A stretch of 64,000 bases of DNA from Pseudoips prasinana (GCA_951640165.1 OX621256.1:7068001-7132000); one strand, 5' to 3'. Numbered from the stretch's first letter, positions 19,889-30,150 are shown. Notes: generated by a model from the sequence alone, not told the origin. Numbers and translations: made by a program.

Positions 19889-20775
19889 CCTAAGCTAGAA
19901 AATCAAGAGTTATGCCATAAAAAAATCGATTAAACTATCGAATTTCGAAAAAAACGTGATTATTTTTTTTTGCTCTGGTCATTATTTCGTGGGTAGAATA
20001 TACAAGGTGTATGATAAATAGTGGAAGAAATTTAAGATTCTACAAAAGATACTGAACTAACTAAAAATTAGGTGACCCGCTTATTCGTTTGCATATAAAA
20101 ACTTCCGAAGAGTTATATTCTCACTCAATTAACTGAGATAAAAAGGTGTTAATGACACAATGGCTAACTCCGGCAAATATACGGTATGGGTTATCTATCG
20201 CACCTGACGCATATCAATTTACGGGCCAACTTTAAGTGTTGCCACATTTTATTCAAAATTATGGCAAACTCGCGAAACCTTTTAAAACACGACCGTAAAG
20301 TTGGTTTAAATTTTGTGGGAAATTCTCATCTACACTTTGTTCGAGATTAGAGTAACCATATTCATATTACATAAATCAAGGAAATAATTTGTTTTATTTA
20401 CCAACTGGGACCATCATAACCAGTTGCTCTCACTGATGCTCCAGTGACCAGCGAGGTTAAAAGCTTAGGCCAGCGGTAAGTTTATAGTAACTGAAACTAT
20501 GTAACTGATAAAGTGGTTTACTTTCATGGCGTATCTGTGCTTCGGTAGTTAGGCAATAATCATTATGCCATATCAGCGACATACAGGGCCGTCTTAATAA
20601 CTCTGGCATATGATTATCACTGTCCAAAAGAGAAAAAAATACGTATAACTTAACCTAGTTTTTGACTCTAGATTTAGAATAGGTTTAAAAAAAAATTCAT
20701 GAACGGTTCCTTAACAACGGAGAAATTGCATAACATTTAGTTTAAAACAAAAAAAAAATCTTTTTAAGTAATTTA
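19889..20775. other. Intronic stretch, no gene recognised
   Basis: AT-rich. About 20400-20470 (CCAGTTGCTCTCACTGATGC, then CCAGTGACCAGCGAGG) looks like a fragment of a repeat. No domain was seen. Confidence 0.3.
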
Positions 20776-20954
20776 ATAAAATAAGTAGATATTTTATTTG
20801 CAAGGGTAGGAGCCAAAAAATAAATAAATAAGAAGATATTTTATTTGCAAGGGTAGGAGCCAAAAATCTTTTAATGCTAATTTAATATTTGCATTAAATG
20901 TTTTTTGGCTCCTACCCTTGCAAATAAAATATTATTATCTACTTATTTTATTAA
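20776..20954. mobile_element. Foldback element with duplicated left arm
   Basis: The arm block ATTTTATTTGCAAGGGTAGG followed by AGCCAAAAA occurs twice on the left (about 20791 and 20837). It occurs once, inverted, on the right (20906-20930, GGCTCCTACCCTTGCAAATA). Outer sequence AATAAAATAAGTAGAT and ATCTACTTATTTTATT extends the inverted repeat. Confidence 0.75.
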
Positions 20955-21700
20955 ATGACCGCACGAACAACTATATTTTACCATCTGATTAGGCAATTCG
21001 ACATTATTAAAATGATTTATTATTTACATAACATTAATCCTTACTTTAATGAGATTAACTTTTGTCTTTCATAAATCGGCGATAGAATAAGTAGTAATCT
21101 TTTTATTGATAGACGTGATATAACTTAATTTACTAATTGTTTGATTAATTTAAAGTATAAATTTTATATTATTTCACAATGTCGTCCAAGCAATATGATA
21201 TGATTTGGCCTACGACAAATAACGCGTATGGTCACCATATCTATGATCTAAGGCGTTAACATCGTAATAATTAAAGCCGTTTATGGTGCGGTGAAATGAA
21301 ATATTTAGAGCTTGTAATGAATTCTTCTAAACTTGGGTTATTCATAATAATATATTTAATTCAGACAAAGTCCATAGTGTGTTAGTAACAATTTCCTTAA
21401 AGAATATTGTTAGTACATATAAATAGCTCACACTAAAAAAACATGTAGCTGCATCTATCTCCGCATCATAGGGGACTTCCACCTATCTACAAACACGCTT
21501 AGGATAGTGTTGGTGCTGCCACGGATACGTGCCATCAAGGAAGCGCACCTTTTCGCATGATGGCTGCGAAACCGTCAATACGCGTCTCGGCGAACATCCC
21601 TGACGCACTGCACCGCTACAGCAGCCCCAACAGCACCCTAAGGCGATTGGCATACTGAAAATGCATCCACGTGCGTTCATGCAGATGCATGTTCTACGTT
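20955..21700. other. Intronic stretch, no gene recognised
   Basis: AT-rich to 21470. Then comes a GC-rich patch at 21485-21680 (e.g. CTGCGAAACCGTCAATACGC) with short open frames on both strands and no recognised domain, perhaps a LINE fragment. Confidence 0.3.
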
Positions 21701-21704
21701 TTTT

Positions 21705-22079
21705 TTATTCCTTTTTTTTTTAATTCCGTTTTACGGCTCTGGCTTCTTTGGCCTTATGAGCCTTCAGTAAATGTATTTTTTTATATCATTTATTTCCGTC
21801 ATTGTCAAGTAAAGACCGTCACATTCAAGTCATACATAATCCTTGTCCAACCCCAGTAAAGCAGTGGCAACTTTACTAGAGGCTTTTATGGAGTTTTGGT
21901 TACAACACGGAAAATTACAATTCACGGCAATATCGCACTTTCCTCCACTTGTGTACGTTGTCGAAGATGTTATGTCTAAAAATCCACCATATTTACACAT
22001 AAAAACTCAAATTTACACCAGTTTTTGAAAATAAAACAAAGCCTCGATGCGTCTTTTTCCGCGTTGGCGACAAAACTCT
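21705..22079 (-). mobile_element. Poly(A) retroposon P, copy 1
   Basis: Read on the minus strand it starts GAGTTTTGTCGCCAACGCGG and ends in a poly(A) at about 21708-21718. It is flanked by near-identical AAAGAATAAAAA / AAGGAATAAAAA, a likely target-site duplication. Copy 2 (32999-33375, plus strand) has the same 5' end, so this is a defined retroposon and not random truncation. In the sense strand an ORF opens MCKYGGFLDITSSTTYTSGG and contains CDIAVNC and PCCNQNS, with one stop before a final block KAHKAKEARAVKRN just before the poly(A). A retrocopied small Cys-containing gene or a SINE is possible; not recognised. Confidence 0.65.
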
Positions 22080-22275
22080 TTTTATTCTTTATTTTATTTC
22101 GGAACTTTTGACAACTGACACGCCAGTTCCATCGTACTGTGCTACAAACTTATCTGGCCCGGTGGCCAAAAGTAGAACTAATGACGCCAGTTTGAAATGT
22201 CAATCCATGACATTCCTGCCATTGATTGTTTGTTGCGCGTATTTATTTTTCTCTTTGTGGTTTTTAATTGTGAAA

Positions 22276-22408
22276 ATGCCGAAATCTTTAAAAATTTATG
22301 CGGGGAACGTTATATTACAAGTATTGAATTATATGAAGGAAGAATAACAACTTCAGGCACCAATTATACCCTTCAATAAGTTGTATGAATGCGTAGCTGC
22401 TGCTACAG
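22276..22408 (+). pseudogene. Transposase remnant, exon 1 (N-terminal HTH)
   Basis: The start is ATG at 22276 in an AAAATG context. The product is MPKSLKIYAGNVILQVLNYM..., with a stop at codon 24, after which the same frame continues APIIPFNKLYECVAAATG to a splice donor, ACAG|GTTAGT (22409). This matches a family of insect DDE transposase-like proteins whose N-terminus reads 'IxxVxxYxKEE...VxxRxAAATGVSxxTVxRI'. The 'AAATG|V' boundary is the first helix-turn-helix. One internal stop makes it a pseudogene. The next exon restores the second half of the motif. Confidence 0.6.
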
Positions 22409-22519
22409 GTTAGTGTTGTCAGCTTCTGAAAAAATACGAAATTCCCCCTCGCTCTTTAAATTAGAATACATATTTTAAAATATTCATTATTTATTTAATT
22501 TTTGCTGTTTCCTTTGTAG

Positions 22520-22850
22520 GTGTCTGGGAGTGATGTGTAAGAAAACTTGTGAAAGAAAAAGAGCATGGTAGATAGAATTCTGAAATCCTATCATTCATTA
22601 TCATTCATTGCAGAAGCTTTTGATAAAATAATAGTCAATGAATGGCAAAAGCATTGCAATAATGTACAAAAATATTGAAAATGTGTATCGAAAAAGCGAT
22701 GGATACTTAGACGAGCCTTTCATAATTCATGGTAGTGATAGTGAAAGTGAAAGCAGTGATTGCGATAATGATGATGAAATGACTTCTGAATTAAACCATT
22801 CCGGTCACATAATAATACCTGGAGCATCTCCGTTAGAGAACACATAGCAT
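22520..22850 (+). pseudogene. Transposase remnant, exon 2 and C-terminal tail, core deleted
   Basis: Acceptor TTCCTTTGTAG at 22519. In phase with exon 1 it reads GVWE, stop, CVRKLVKEKEHG, corresponding to 'GVSERTVRRIVKEKE' of the DNA-binding region. After about 22590 the sequence jumps to what is normally the C-terminus: VNEWQKHCNN, then (other frame) IENVYRKSDGYLDEPFIIHG and DSESESSDCDND, an acidic tail typical of this family. Roughly 200 residues with the DDE catalytic triad are missing. Confidence 0.55.
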
Positions 22851-23069
22851 ACATTTTATGTAAATTATCATAATTATTGTATAAAAATATAAAGATGTTA
22901 TAAAGATTAGTAATGACAGTATTTGTTTGCTTTTTAGTGAAGTAACATTTACGTTACAATGTGCATATTATTTTTACCCACTTTATTGCAAAAAATATTT
23001 ACTAGCAACACTAAATGCGATAACAGCGACGCTGCCACCGGGTCAGAAAAGTTTGCGGGACTGTACCAC

Positions 23070-23520
23070 AAACCAACTTACATCTAACATATTAACACTT
23101 TTAGCGTGATACAATAATACTAACTAAGTACGTAAATTACACAACTCATACAACATTTTAGCTTCACGTGATATGGGTGCCGATAAAATAGTGTGGAAGA
23201 AGCCTAAATCTAATTGATTAACATTAAGATATTTTATAATGCTGTCTCTTTGGGTTTGATTCCGTATGTTCTGTGTGTTGGACTGTGCGTGTTTTCTATA
23301 CAAACGGAGATACTTACAAGCAACGTTAGAACACGCACTCACGCACTACGCTGCATCATGCGGGGCAGTGTGCCAATCGACAAAGCGCGTTGCTCTTATA
23401 TTGGACACCTAGGTCCCTGTATACCCTCTGACTATACCTGGTCCACAGGCTACACGTGCAGAATGACTGGCAGTATCCTTTAAAAAGCGTTATTTTGACT
23501 GAATTTGTACAGCAAGTTAT
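23070..23520. other. Intronic stretch with weak coding-like signal
   Basis: On the minus strand 23124-23342 is open and ends KMLYELCNLRT before a stop, with QRDSIIKYLNVNQLDLGFFH upstream. It looks coding-like but is not recognised. On the plus strand 23360-23480 is GC-rich. Either may be a remnant of the neighbouring transposon's host sequence. Confidence 0.25.
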
Positions 23521-23529
23521 TTTTAATAA

Positions 23530-23705
23530 CAACTAGCTGTGCCCCGCGGTGTTACTCGCGTTAAATTTTATAAATTTTCTTTGCTATAAACCTCACGGAG
23601 CCCGAGACCTTTCCAACGAATGCAAAACCGTGGAAATCGGTTCTTGCGTTCTGGAGTTATAGCGTCAGGAAGGAAAACCCGACTTATTTTTATATAGTAG
23701 AGATA
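23530..23705 (+). repeat. CCGCGG-head repeat, 'TTTCCAACGAATGC' subfamily
   Basis: AACTAGCTGTGCCCCGCGG head, CACGGAGCCCGAGACCTTTC, GGAGTTATAGCGTCAGGAAG, and a TTTTTATATAGTAGAGATA end. It is nearly identical to 44665-44830, so this subfamily is younger than the others. Confidence 0.75.
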
Positions 23706-23789
23706 AACGGAACATAGCCATTAAGTTTAGTAGTTTAGCTTATACGGGATTAATGGTGGAACCTATTTAATTACTTCATTTAAGGGGCT

Positions 23790-23953
23790 TCCTACACGAA
23801 TTAACCTTGGCTTCCCCCTTTCGCTACCTCACTTCTGACACCTTTTATCTAGCCACAGATAACACCTTTTATCAAGCTCTGGAGGAACTACACCTCTCGC
23901 CGGCTTCGCTGTTCAAAAATAATCCAATCGCCGCGCCGCTAAAAAGTAATATG
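23790..23953 (+). pseudogene. Exon-like coding fragment interrupted by a MITE
   Basis: After a possible acceptor (TCATTTAAG) the plus strand is open: GFLHELTLASPFRYLTSDTF, YLATDNTFYQALEELHLSPA, SLFKNNPIAAPLKSN, then MITE E copy 4. Beyond the MITE the frame resumes as TILPVYRARTQLHSQDLAAE and stops. The composition looks protein-like and the pre-insertion frame would be continuous. Not recognised; it could be a last exon of a gene nested in the intron, or a transposon ORF. Confidence 0.35.
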
Positions 23954-24092
23954 TACAGACGCCAGCACAGCCAGCTACCGCAATCTGTCAATTTTCTTTT
24001 ATAGATTTTCAACTTTATAAGTTAAGCATAAGGTTCACTTTCAGTTGGGAAAAATTGACAGATTGGGGTAGCTTGATGTGCTGGCGTCTGTA
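23954..24092. mobile_element. MITE family E, copy 4
   Basis: Complete arms: TACAGACGCCAGCACAGCCA at the left and the complement GATGTGCTGGCGTCTGTA at the right, with exact TA on both sides. It splits the coding-like fragment at 23790. Confidence 0.85.
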
Positions 24093-24099
24093 CAATACT

Positions 24100-25270
24100 A
24101 TTTTACCTGTATATCGAGCCAGGACTCAGCTGCACTCCCAAGACCTGGCAGCCGAAGGTACGACGAACCATTGAAGCGAGGAACCTAGAATAATAATTTA
24201 CAATATAAATTAATTTATATTTTGTACTTTTTAGTTGAGTTGACTTGGGTGTTTTGTTTTTATTTTTACTTTTTTTAGGGAATACCTATTAGGTTTCGTT
24301 TGCAAATTATTCAACAATTTCATAATACTTCAACGATATCAGCTTTGTGAACTAGTATTTTTTTTTTATAAATCCTAAGATAACGAACAAAATTTATTAT
24401 ATTGGGACTACTTCGTAAGGATATTTATTAGAAAAAAGAAGAAATATTTAAAATAACAACACTCCATCTTATCCGGAGAGGGGCGAGGGAAATCATGAAA
24501 CGGGCAGCAGCTTCTTTCTGAGTAATATGATCTTCATACTGCAATATATTATTCCCTCGGTCTGGTAGATATGATGAGATGAGGGGATGATATTCTCATA
24601 TTCTCCACCGTCACCACACAGAAAATATGTATTAATTAATAAATTGATTTAAATTGAACTTCAATATCTATCAGGACAAGAGAAAAAATTCAAGATACAA
24701 AACAACAAGCAAATAACTATAAGATACCTATCTCAATCGAGTAAAACTTCCATTAAAAATACTCAACAAAATTCTCAAGTTTAATTATTAAAAACTAAAA
24801 CTTACTAAGTACACGGAAGGGGAAACAAAAGAAAACTACCTTCTAACTGTGTAACACGAAAATTGCCCTTATTGCGTATGTAATATAGGCGTTCTCAAGG
24901 TCAATGTGAAACCACCGAAGCGTCGCTCGGAAATGTTGGAAGCATTTTCCAAACCAAGTTGCAAACAAGAAAAAACTGCATTTCCAGTGAAAATAAAACG
25001 GACAAAACAAGAACTGCGTTGATGTTCACTAGATACTAGATCTAGAAAAACATTGTATTAGGTTCATTGCATTGTTCGCGCCAAATCTGTGCGAGGAAGC
25101 TAAGTGGTAAGAGGACGCATATCAGAACTTGGGAAACGATTGGTTTATTGCACTTGAAATATACTAGGAAGGTAAATGCTGTGAGAATGTGGATGGTTAG
25201 TAGGGCCATTGATTTCAACACTAAATAAAAAACGAATCGTATCCTGGATCATTTTTCACACTTATAAATA
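24100..25270. other. Intronic stretch, little recognisable
   Basis: About 24470-24560 (CGGAGAGGGGCGAGGGAAAT, CGGGCAGCAGCTTCTTTCTG) resembles the repeats at 31600-31800 and 40600-40850. The rest is AT-rich, without ORFs I can support. Confidence 0.3.
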
Positions 25271-25460
25271 CAGTGAAAGATCCATAAAACAAGGTAAACT
25301 AACTGAAGTAAGGGTAAATAATTACTATGGGGAAAGAACACGACAGTATATAATACCAAATCTTTTCAACAAATATCATACATTGAGGGATGAGAAAAAC
25401 ATAAATAGTAGATATAGTGCAGCTAAAAACTAAATTAAAAGAATTGTTAGGATATGGAAT
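25270..25460 (+). pseudogene. LINE ORF2 C-terminal remnant
   Basis: The plus strand reads EVRVNNYYGERTRQYIIPNL then FNKYHTLRDEKNINSRYSAA. 'R-x-N-x-YGERxxxYxIPxLFNK' is the conserved end of a non-LTR ORF2. It is short, without RT catalytic motifs, and dead. Confidence 0.6.
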
Positions 25461-25689
25461 TAACAAGTAGTATAAGTTCAAAACAATATATCCATAAGGG
25501 CAGAAATGTAGTAAATAAGTAGTTTATAGGGTAGCTTAATAATTATAAATATATATTTAAATATTATAAGCATTTAAGGTAGATGTCAGATGAATAAGAG
25601 CAACTCGCCTACAAACTGCGTTAGCCGTTTAGCGTTTAATATGTTAAGAACCATTAATGTAACCAAAATGTGAATCAACAATAAAAAAT

Positions 25690-25930
25690 AAAAAAAAACA
25701 CTCATCCATCTGATCCCGATCTAAGTAAGCAGAGCTTGTACTATGGAAACCAGATAACTGATATACTACATGTACCACTTTTCTTTGTAAAAACGTATTT
25801 GTATAGATAAGTACACCCAGATTCAGAACAAACACATGTTCATGCACACAAATATCTGTCCTGGGTGGGAATCTAACCCACAACCTGCGGCGTGAAAGGC
25901 AAGTATCTACAAACCAAGCTAACCAGCCCG
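25690..25930 (-). repeat. tRNA-derived SINE, family B
   Basis: CATCTGATCCCGATCTAAGTA, GGAAACCAGATAACTGATAT, GTTCATGCACACAAATATCT, then the reversed head TGGGTGGGAATCTAACCCAC. The B box has one change relative to the consensus GGGAATCGAACCC. Confidence 0.75.
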
Positions 25931-26122
25931 TCAAAAATATATATTGTTATAAAACGTTGTTTAAAATTCAGTAAAAATATTACTAATCAGAATAAGGTAG
26001 AGGTATCCTCTCAGAATTAATTTCCACAGTAAACTATTTAACCGTATAGTGCCTAAAGAGACATTGAAAAAGCATGCAAGAGGTGCGAGCTTTAGTGTTA
26101 TACATAATTCATTCGGCATTAC

Positions 26123-26541
26123 CTTTAAATCCAGAGTGATCTCGCACTTGACGCCGGCGTACCCCAAGGGACACAAACACACGTTCGCGACACATCCGCC
26201 CCCGTGTTGACATTCACAAGCGTCCCCATTCCCCTTCTTATCCTTTAAATCATTATCAACTTCATTTACAAGTACTCCTGTACTTTTATTATCATTGTTG
26301 AAAAGTACTTTTCTTACATCATTGAAGGTATAAGTTTTGAAAGGTACTACAGAGTTATCGAGTTTGTTGTTCTCTTGGACTTTTCTTTTAGTGTCTCTCA
26401 TGACTATGTCGTTGTCTTCGAAGTGGACGATGTCATTGATGTCGTAAATGGCGTGGGTTTGTACATTATTGTTATGGTGCGAGGCTTCGCTGGTGACTTC
26501 ATTGAGGGGTTTCCAAGGAGCGAGCGTTGGAGCGCATTCAG
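26123..26541 (-). CDS. EGF/LamG extracellular protein: exon with EGF-like domain
   Basis: This is an internal exon of 419 bp. Acceptor ATATTCTTCCACAG at 26542, donor TTTAAAG|GTAATG at 26122. Two bases complete a codon, then 139 codons end in phase 0. Residues 1-105 are a low-complexity linker (first Cys at residue 2, many Asn/Asp/Lys). Residues 106-132 are an EGF-like module: DACECQHGGGCVANVCLCPL then GYAGVKC, with all six cysteines, the 'HGG-C' turn and the 'CPLGY-G-C' end; no calcium-binding signature is visible. It ends EITLDLK, the usual lead-in to a laminin G domain. Secreted or cell-surface, by family. The preceding exon must end with one base; none was identified with confidence. Confidence 0.8.
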
Positions 26542-26744
26542 CTGTGGAAGAATATTCTGGGTTAATACTTTTCAAAAAACAATTAAATGTGGAAAAAATA
26601 CATAAAACTTAGGAGATTTTTAATCGAACCTCTGGATTAGCAGTCGGGGTTACTAATCACTATAAACTCCAATAGACTAGTCAAAGTTTATTGGACAGTC
26701 GCTAATAACATCTTAAATATTTCTCAGCAGCCTTTATTATTTAC

Positions 26745-27055
26745 GACTAGCTGTGCCCCGCGTAAAATTTTATAAAGTATCATAGCTCCTCTCCCGTAAG
26801 TGATAGCGTGATAATATCTAGCCTATACGTTGACCCGACCTCTTAGTAATATTCATGCAAAATTTGAAGAAAATCCGTGCAGTACTTAGTGAGTTTAGCC
26901 CGGACATACCTACATACAACAGACACACAGACATAAATTCTAAAATCCATATTTTTGGCTTAGATATCAATTGTAGATCACGCCCCAAGTATCTTTAAAA
27001 AAATATTCAATGTACAGTTTTGACTTTCCTTCGATTTTATTATATGTATAGATAA
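26745..27055 (+). repeat. CCGCGG-head dispersed repeat, head shortened
   Basis: ACTAGCTGTGCCCCGCG is followed directly by TAAAATTTTATAAAG, lacking the 'GTTTTACCCGCGTT' block. The remainder matches 14240-14555. It lies upstream of the EGF exon. Confidence 0.7.
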
Positions 27056-27229
27056 ATGCTAAAGTGTGTGCTAGAATTAATTCACAAGTATCCATCAATT
27101 CATGTCTATGTTTAAAGCTTCTTAAACCTCATAAATATTCGAAACAATGTGTCTTTAACCTGCTTTTACCGTACTGAATAGTACGTCATCTAAGTAATCA
27201 GTAATCTATAAAATGTGTTAGGGCCTGAA

Positions 27230-27590
27230 GGTTAAGAGTTCCATAGCAATGTCCTGAGGTTTATTACCCCAAAACGGTGGCCTCGGGTATTAGTCGTAAT
27301 TTAAGCTACTGGTTAAGAGCCTTCTGCGCTAGCCAAATACTCATTGCCTTCAATTCTTTAATTTTAATATTGTACAACTAAATTTGAAAATAATAGATTA
27401 GCAACTTGTTATTTATTTTAGGATTCAAGAAAATATATCTGATAAAACAGACCGCACGGACGGACTAATTAATTTTTTGTAATCTTTATACTGTATTCGA
27501 CTGTGTTTATATACTGCATTGTGAACTTGACAAGTACAAGTGTATGTTAATACCCAAGTGCTGAATAAATTTCATTATTTCATTTCATAT
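27230..27590 (+). repeat. Retroelement 3' region, family L, copy 2
   Basis: ACCCCAAAACGGTGGCCTCG, AGCTACTGGTTAAGAGCCTT and the terminal ACAAGTGTATGTTAATACCC then GAATAAATTTCATT. Matches 39825-40085. Confidence 0.65.
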
Positions 27591-27774
27591 TTCCGGACAA
27601 TGCATGACCGCTTTATTGCCATTCTTACTTTCTCGTGCGGACCATTGTGTCAGAGTTGTACGAGCTATTTAGTAGGTCTCTAACATGGATAAATAGGCCC
27701 TCCTAAGCACAAATACGCTCAAAACTTAAACTACTTTGACTTTCAACCCTCAATAGACTGACTGTAATAATAAT

Positions 27775-28025
27775 AATAATAATATCATGGGACATTATTC
27801 ACACACGGCCATCTGATCCCAAACTAAGCAGAACTTGTACTGGGGAAAACAAGACAACTGATATACAACATATACTACTTTTTTTTGTAAATACATACTT
27901 ATATAGATAATTACACCCAGACTCAGGACAAACAGACATGTTCATGCACACAAATATTTGTCCTGGGTGGGAATCGAACCCACGACCTCCGGCGTGAAAA
28001 GCAAGCATTTGCCAACCGCGCCAAC
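27775..28025 (-). repeat. tRNA-derived SINE, family B
   Basis: Well preserved. Body GGCCATCTGATCCCAAACTA...; head TGGGAATCGAACCCACGACC then GCCAACCGCGCCAA. The tRNA-like head and internal pol III boxes read on the minus strand. Confidence 0.8.
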
Positions 28026-28184
28026 TTTGATCGGCGTGAACAGCTACAAACTCACAAGTTAAAACTAATTGGTTTAGTGGTAGAGTTGTGTTACGCTAGA
28101 GTATACCGTTTTATCGCTCAAAGAGAGATCCGATTCCGAGATGTAAGTTGTGTTTCTGTATGTGAGTTTTTTTTTTTTTATTTA

Positions 28185-28470
28185 CCACCCGCGAAAAGTG
28201 TCTGCTGGGTATGTCGGACACTGACTAAAACTAACGTGCCATGGATTTCTCTTGGCGTCTTATCGGAGGAGCCCCGGGAAAGCGGTTATGCTGCTCCGGT
28301 GCTGCACCATGCATGTCCCCGATGGTTGGAAAACGTACTCTGGGAGGGCTCTAGATTGATCTCCCTTAATACCGGCTCCTACCAGTCTGGCTCAGCGACT
28401 GCGTCACAAAATAATCGCTGTCTTCCCGGAGTTGCTTGAATGTGGCGGCAGTAGAGGACACATCTACTGT
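28185..28470 (-). repeat. Family F dispersed repeat, reversed
   Basis: CACCCGCGAAAAGTGTCTGC at one end and GGCAGTAGAGGACACATCTA at the other; inside, GGTTATGCTGCTCCGGTGCT. It is the reverse complement of the copies at 51110-51370 and 60835-61145. It carries an open frame only by chance of GC content. Confidence 0.6.
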
Positions 28471-28824
28471 TAGAGTTCATTCGGGAAAGGGCTCATTCTG
28501 GGTCATTGCAAGCAAGACTGAAGTTGTTGCTTACCATCTGGTAGGCTGTATGCTGGTATGCTGACTTAGTTACAAAATGAAAACATGGAACCTAATATAA
28601 TACTCAAAAGTATAAGACTATATAAATGAAATTGGCAGGAAGGACAAAATAAATTCATCATAGCTGTGTCACCTTTAAGACTTTATTAGGTACAAGAACT
28701 TAGTATAAATCTAGTGTTGGATTAAGTTAATCAAGAATTGATGGAATTTAATAACTCTGTCGTCTAACTTTACTATTTGCTCAATCTACGAACGCAGAAC
28801 TTTCTTGTCAACTTGGAATTAATG

Positions 28825-28963
28825 TGCAAACGCTCGCACATCAAATTTCCCCAATCTGTCAAATTTCCCCAATTGAAAGTGAACCTTATGCTTTTTTGAT
28901 AAAGTTGAAAATCTATAAAAGAAATTTGACAGATTGGGGTAGCTGGATGTGCTGGCGTCTGTA
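28825..28963. mobile_element. MITE family E, copy 5
   Basis: The right arm is intact (ACAGATTGGGGTAGCTGGAT then GTGCTGGCGTCTG|TA). The left arm is rearranged: CTCGCACATCAAATTTCCCC replaces the canonical outer part, as if the AATTTCC unit were duplicated. Confidence 0.75.
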
Positions 28964-29035
28964 CTAACTAAAGCTTCCTACAATTCGATGTATATATCCA
29001 ATTTGAGACAGGTAGTTGGTAGTGCTCCTTTATAA

Positions 29036-29240
29036 TAGAAATAATAATATCCTGGGACATTATTTACGCGCGGCCATGTGATCCCAAACAAAGCAGAGCT
29101 TGTACTATGGAAACCAGATAACTGATATACTAGGTACTTCTTTTTGTAAATAAATACTTATATAGGTAGATTTACACAAATATCTGTCCTGGTTGGGAAT
29201 GGAACCCACGACCTCCGGCGTGAAAAGCAAGCATTTACTT
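29036..29240 (-). repeat. tRNA-derived SINE, family B, internal deletion
   Basis: AATATCCTGGGACATTATTT, ACTATGGAAACCAGATAACT, then TGGTTGGGAATGGAACCCAC. It lacks the 'CAGACTCAGGACAAACAGACATG' segment found in other copies. Confidence 0.7.
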
Positions 29241-29474
29241 CTTATCTTGAGCTTTCTTTGATCCATGTGAGTTTAGCTGCCGAATTAAGATTCAATGGGC
29301 ACCATAAATAAAATTTAGATATGGTAAATTTATTCATGCTACAGTTGTCATGGACCAATTGCATCACGTACAAATTTTGCGCTATTACCTCTGTATGTAC
29401 TTAAGTTCACTCCGAAAAACAACACTCAACGCTTAGTGGATGGGAGCGTGTGACGAGCTCTTACCGCGGTGCCA

Positions 29475-29875
29475 TTTTTAGGGTTCCGTAGCCAAATGGC
29501 AAAAAACGGAACCCTTATAAATTCGTCATGTTTGTCTGTCACAGCCACTTTTTTCCTAAACTATAAGAGCTGTACTGTTGAAACTTGGTAAGTAGATGTA
29601 TTCGGTGAACCGCATTAAGATTTGTACACAAAATAGAGTGTGTGTGCCCCCTGTAACTTCTAAAATAAGAGAATGATAAAACTAAAATAAATATATGATG
29701 TACATTACCATGCAAACTAACAACGAAACTTAGTTTGAACAAGATCTAGTAAGTAGTTTTTTTTTAATACGTCATAAATCGTAAACCGCAATTCACCTTT
29801 CATTTAATCAACTGAAATACTTGCTGTTACGGAACCCTTCATGGGTGAGTCTGACTCGCACTTGGCTGGTTTTTA
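29475..29875 (+). repeat. Family K interspersed repeat, copy 2
   Basis: It begins TTAGGGTTCCGTAGCCAAAT and ends GGGTGAGTCTGACTCGCACT. It contains TATAAGAGCTGTACTGTTGA and ACTTCTAAAATAAGAGAATG, both shared with 42165-42775 and 47360-47990. Confidence 0.7.
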
Positions 29876-29934
29876 TTTATATTCTGAGTGTGATTTTTGC
29901 CTAGTAACAATGTCTTCCAGGACGAATTTAGGCC

Positions 29935-30150
29935 AGGCGGTTAGTAACAATGAATACTAGCCATCAGAGCGGCTATATTATAGTGCACAAGTGTGTGCGC
30001 ACAGATGCATTTTATATTCCATCAGCCTTATGATCCGATGGGACGCGTAGTGACACGATTGGAAAGAAGTCAGGTACATGACTGACGGCTTTACGTGCTC
30101 TCCGAGACACTGGGGTGTTATATCATCGATTCGCAGACCTTTCTCGGTAT
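29935..30150 (-). repeat. tRNA-derived SINE, family C (body)
   Basis: CCAGGCGGTTAGTAACAATG, TGATCCGATGGGACGCGTAG, GACGGCTTTACGTGCTCTCC. Matches 10370-10735. Confidence 0.6.

Larger units (their letters stand above)
22134..23067 (+). mobile_element. Internally deleted Tc1/mariner-type DNA transposon
   Basis: Terminal inverted repeats of about 31 bp. Left, 22134-22166: CAAACTTATCTGGCCCGGTGGC preceded by GTA|CTGTGCTA. Right, 23034-23067: the inverse of TA|CAGTCCCGCAAACTTTTCTG followed by ACCCGGTGGC. I count 27 of 33 positions matching. The TA at each end fits the IS630/Tc1/mariner target site. Between them lie the N- and C-terminal parts of a transposase gene with an intron, but not the catalytic core, so it is a non-autonomous derivative. 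Confidence 0.75.
4666..26122 (-). other. Large intronic interval of the EGF/LamG gene
   Basis: About 21 kb between two exons of the gene, filled with SINEs, MITEs, LINE tails and a decayed DNA transposon (itemised separately). Reading-frame phase demands at least one more exon here, carrying the N-terminal half of the LamG domain, but I did not recognise it. Confidence 0.5.

Noticed and set aside
21843..22028. Conserved 61-codon ORF present at 21843-22028 (+) and 33047-33232 (-)
   Set aside because: It is antisense to retroposon P in both places. The poly(A) and direct repeats define the opposite strand as sense, so similarity reflects the shared retroposon and not a gene.
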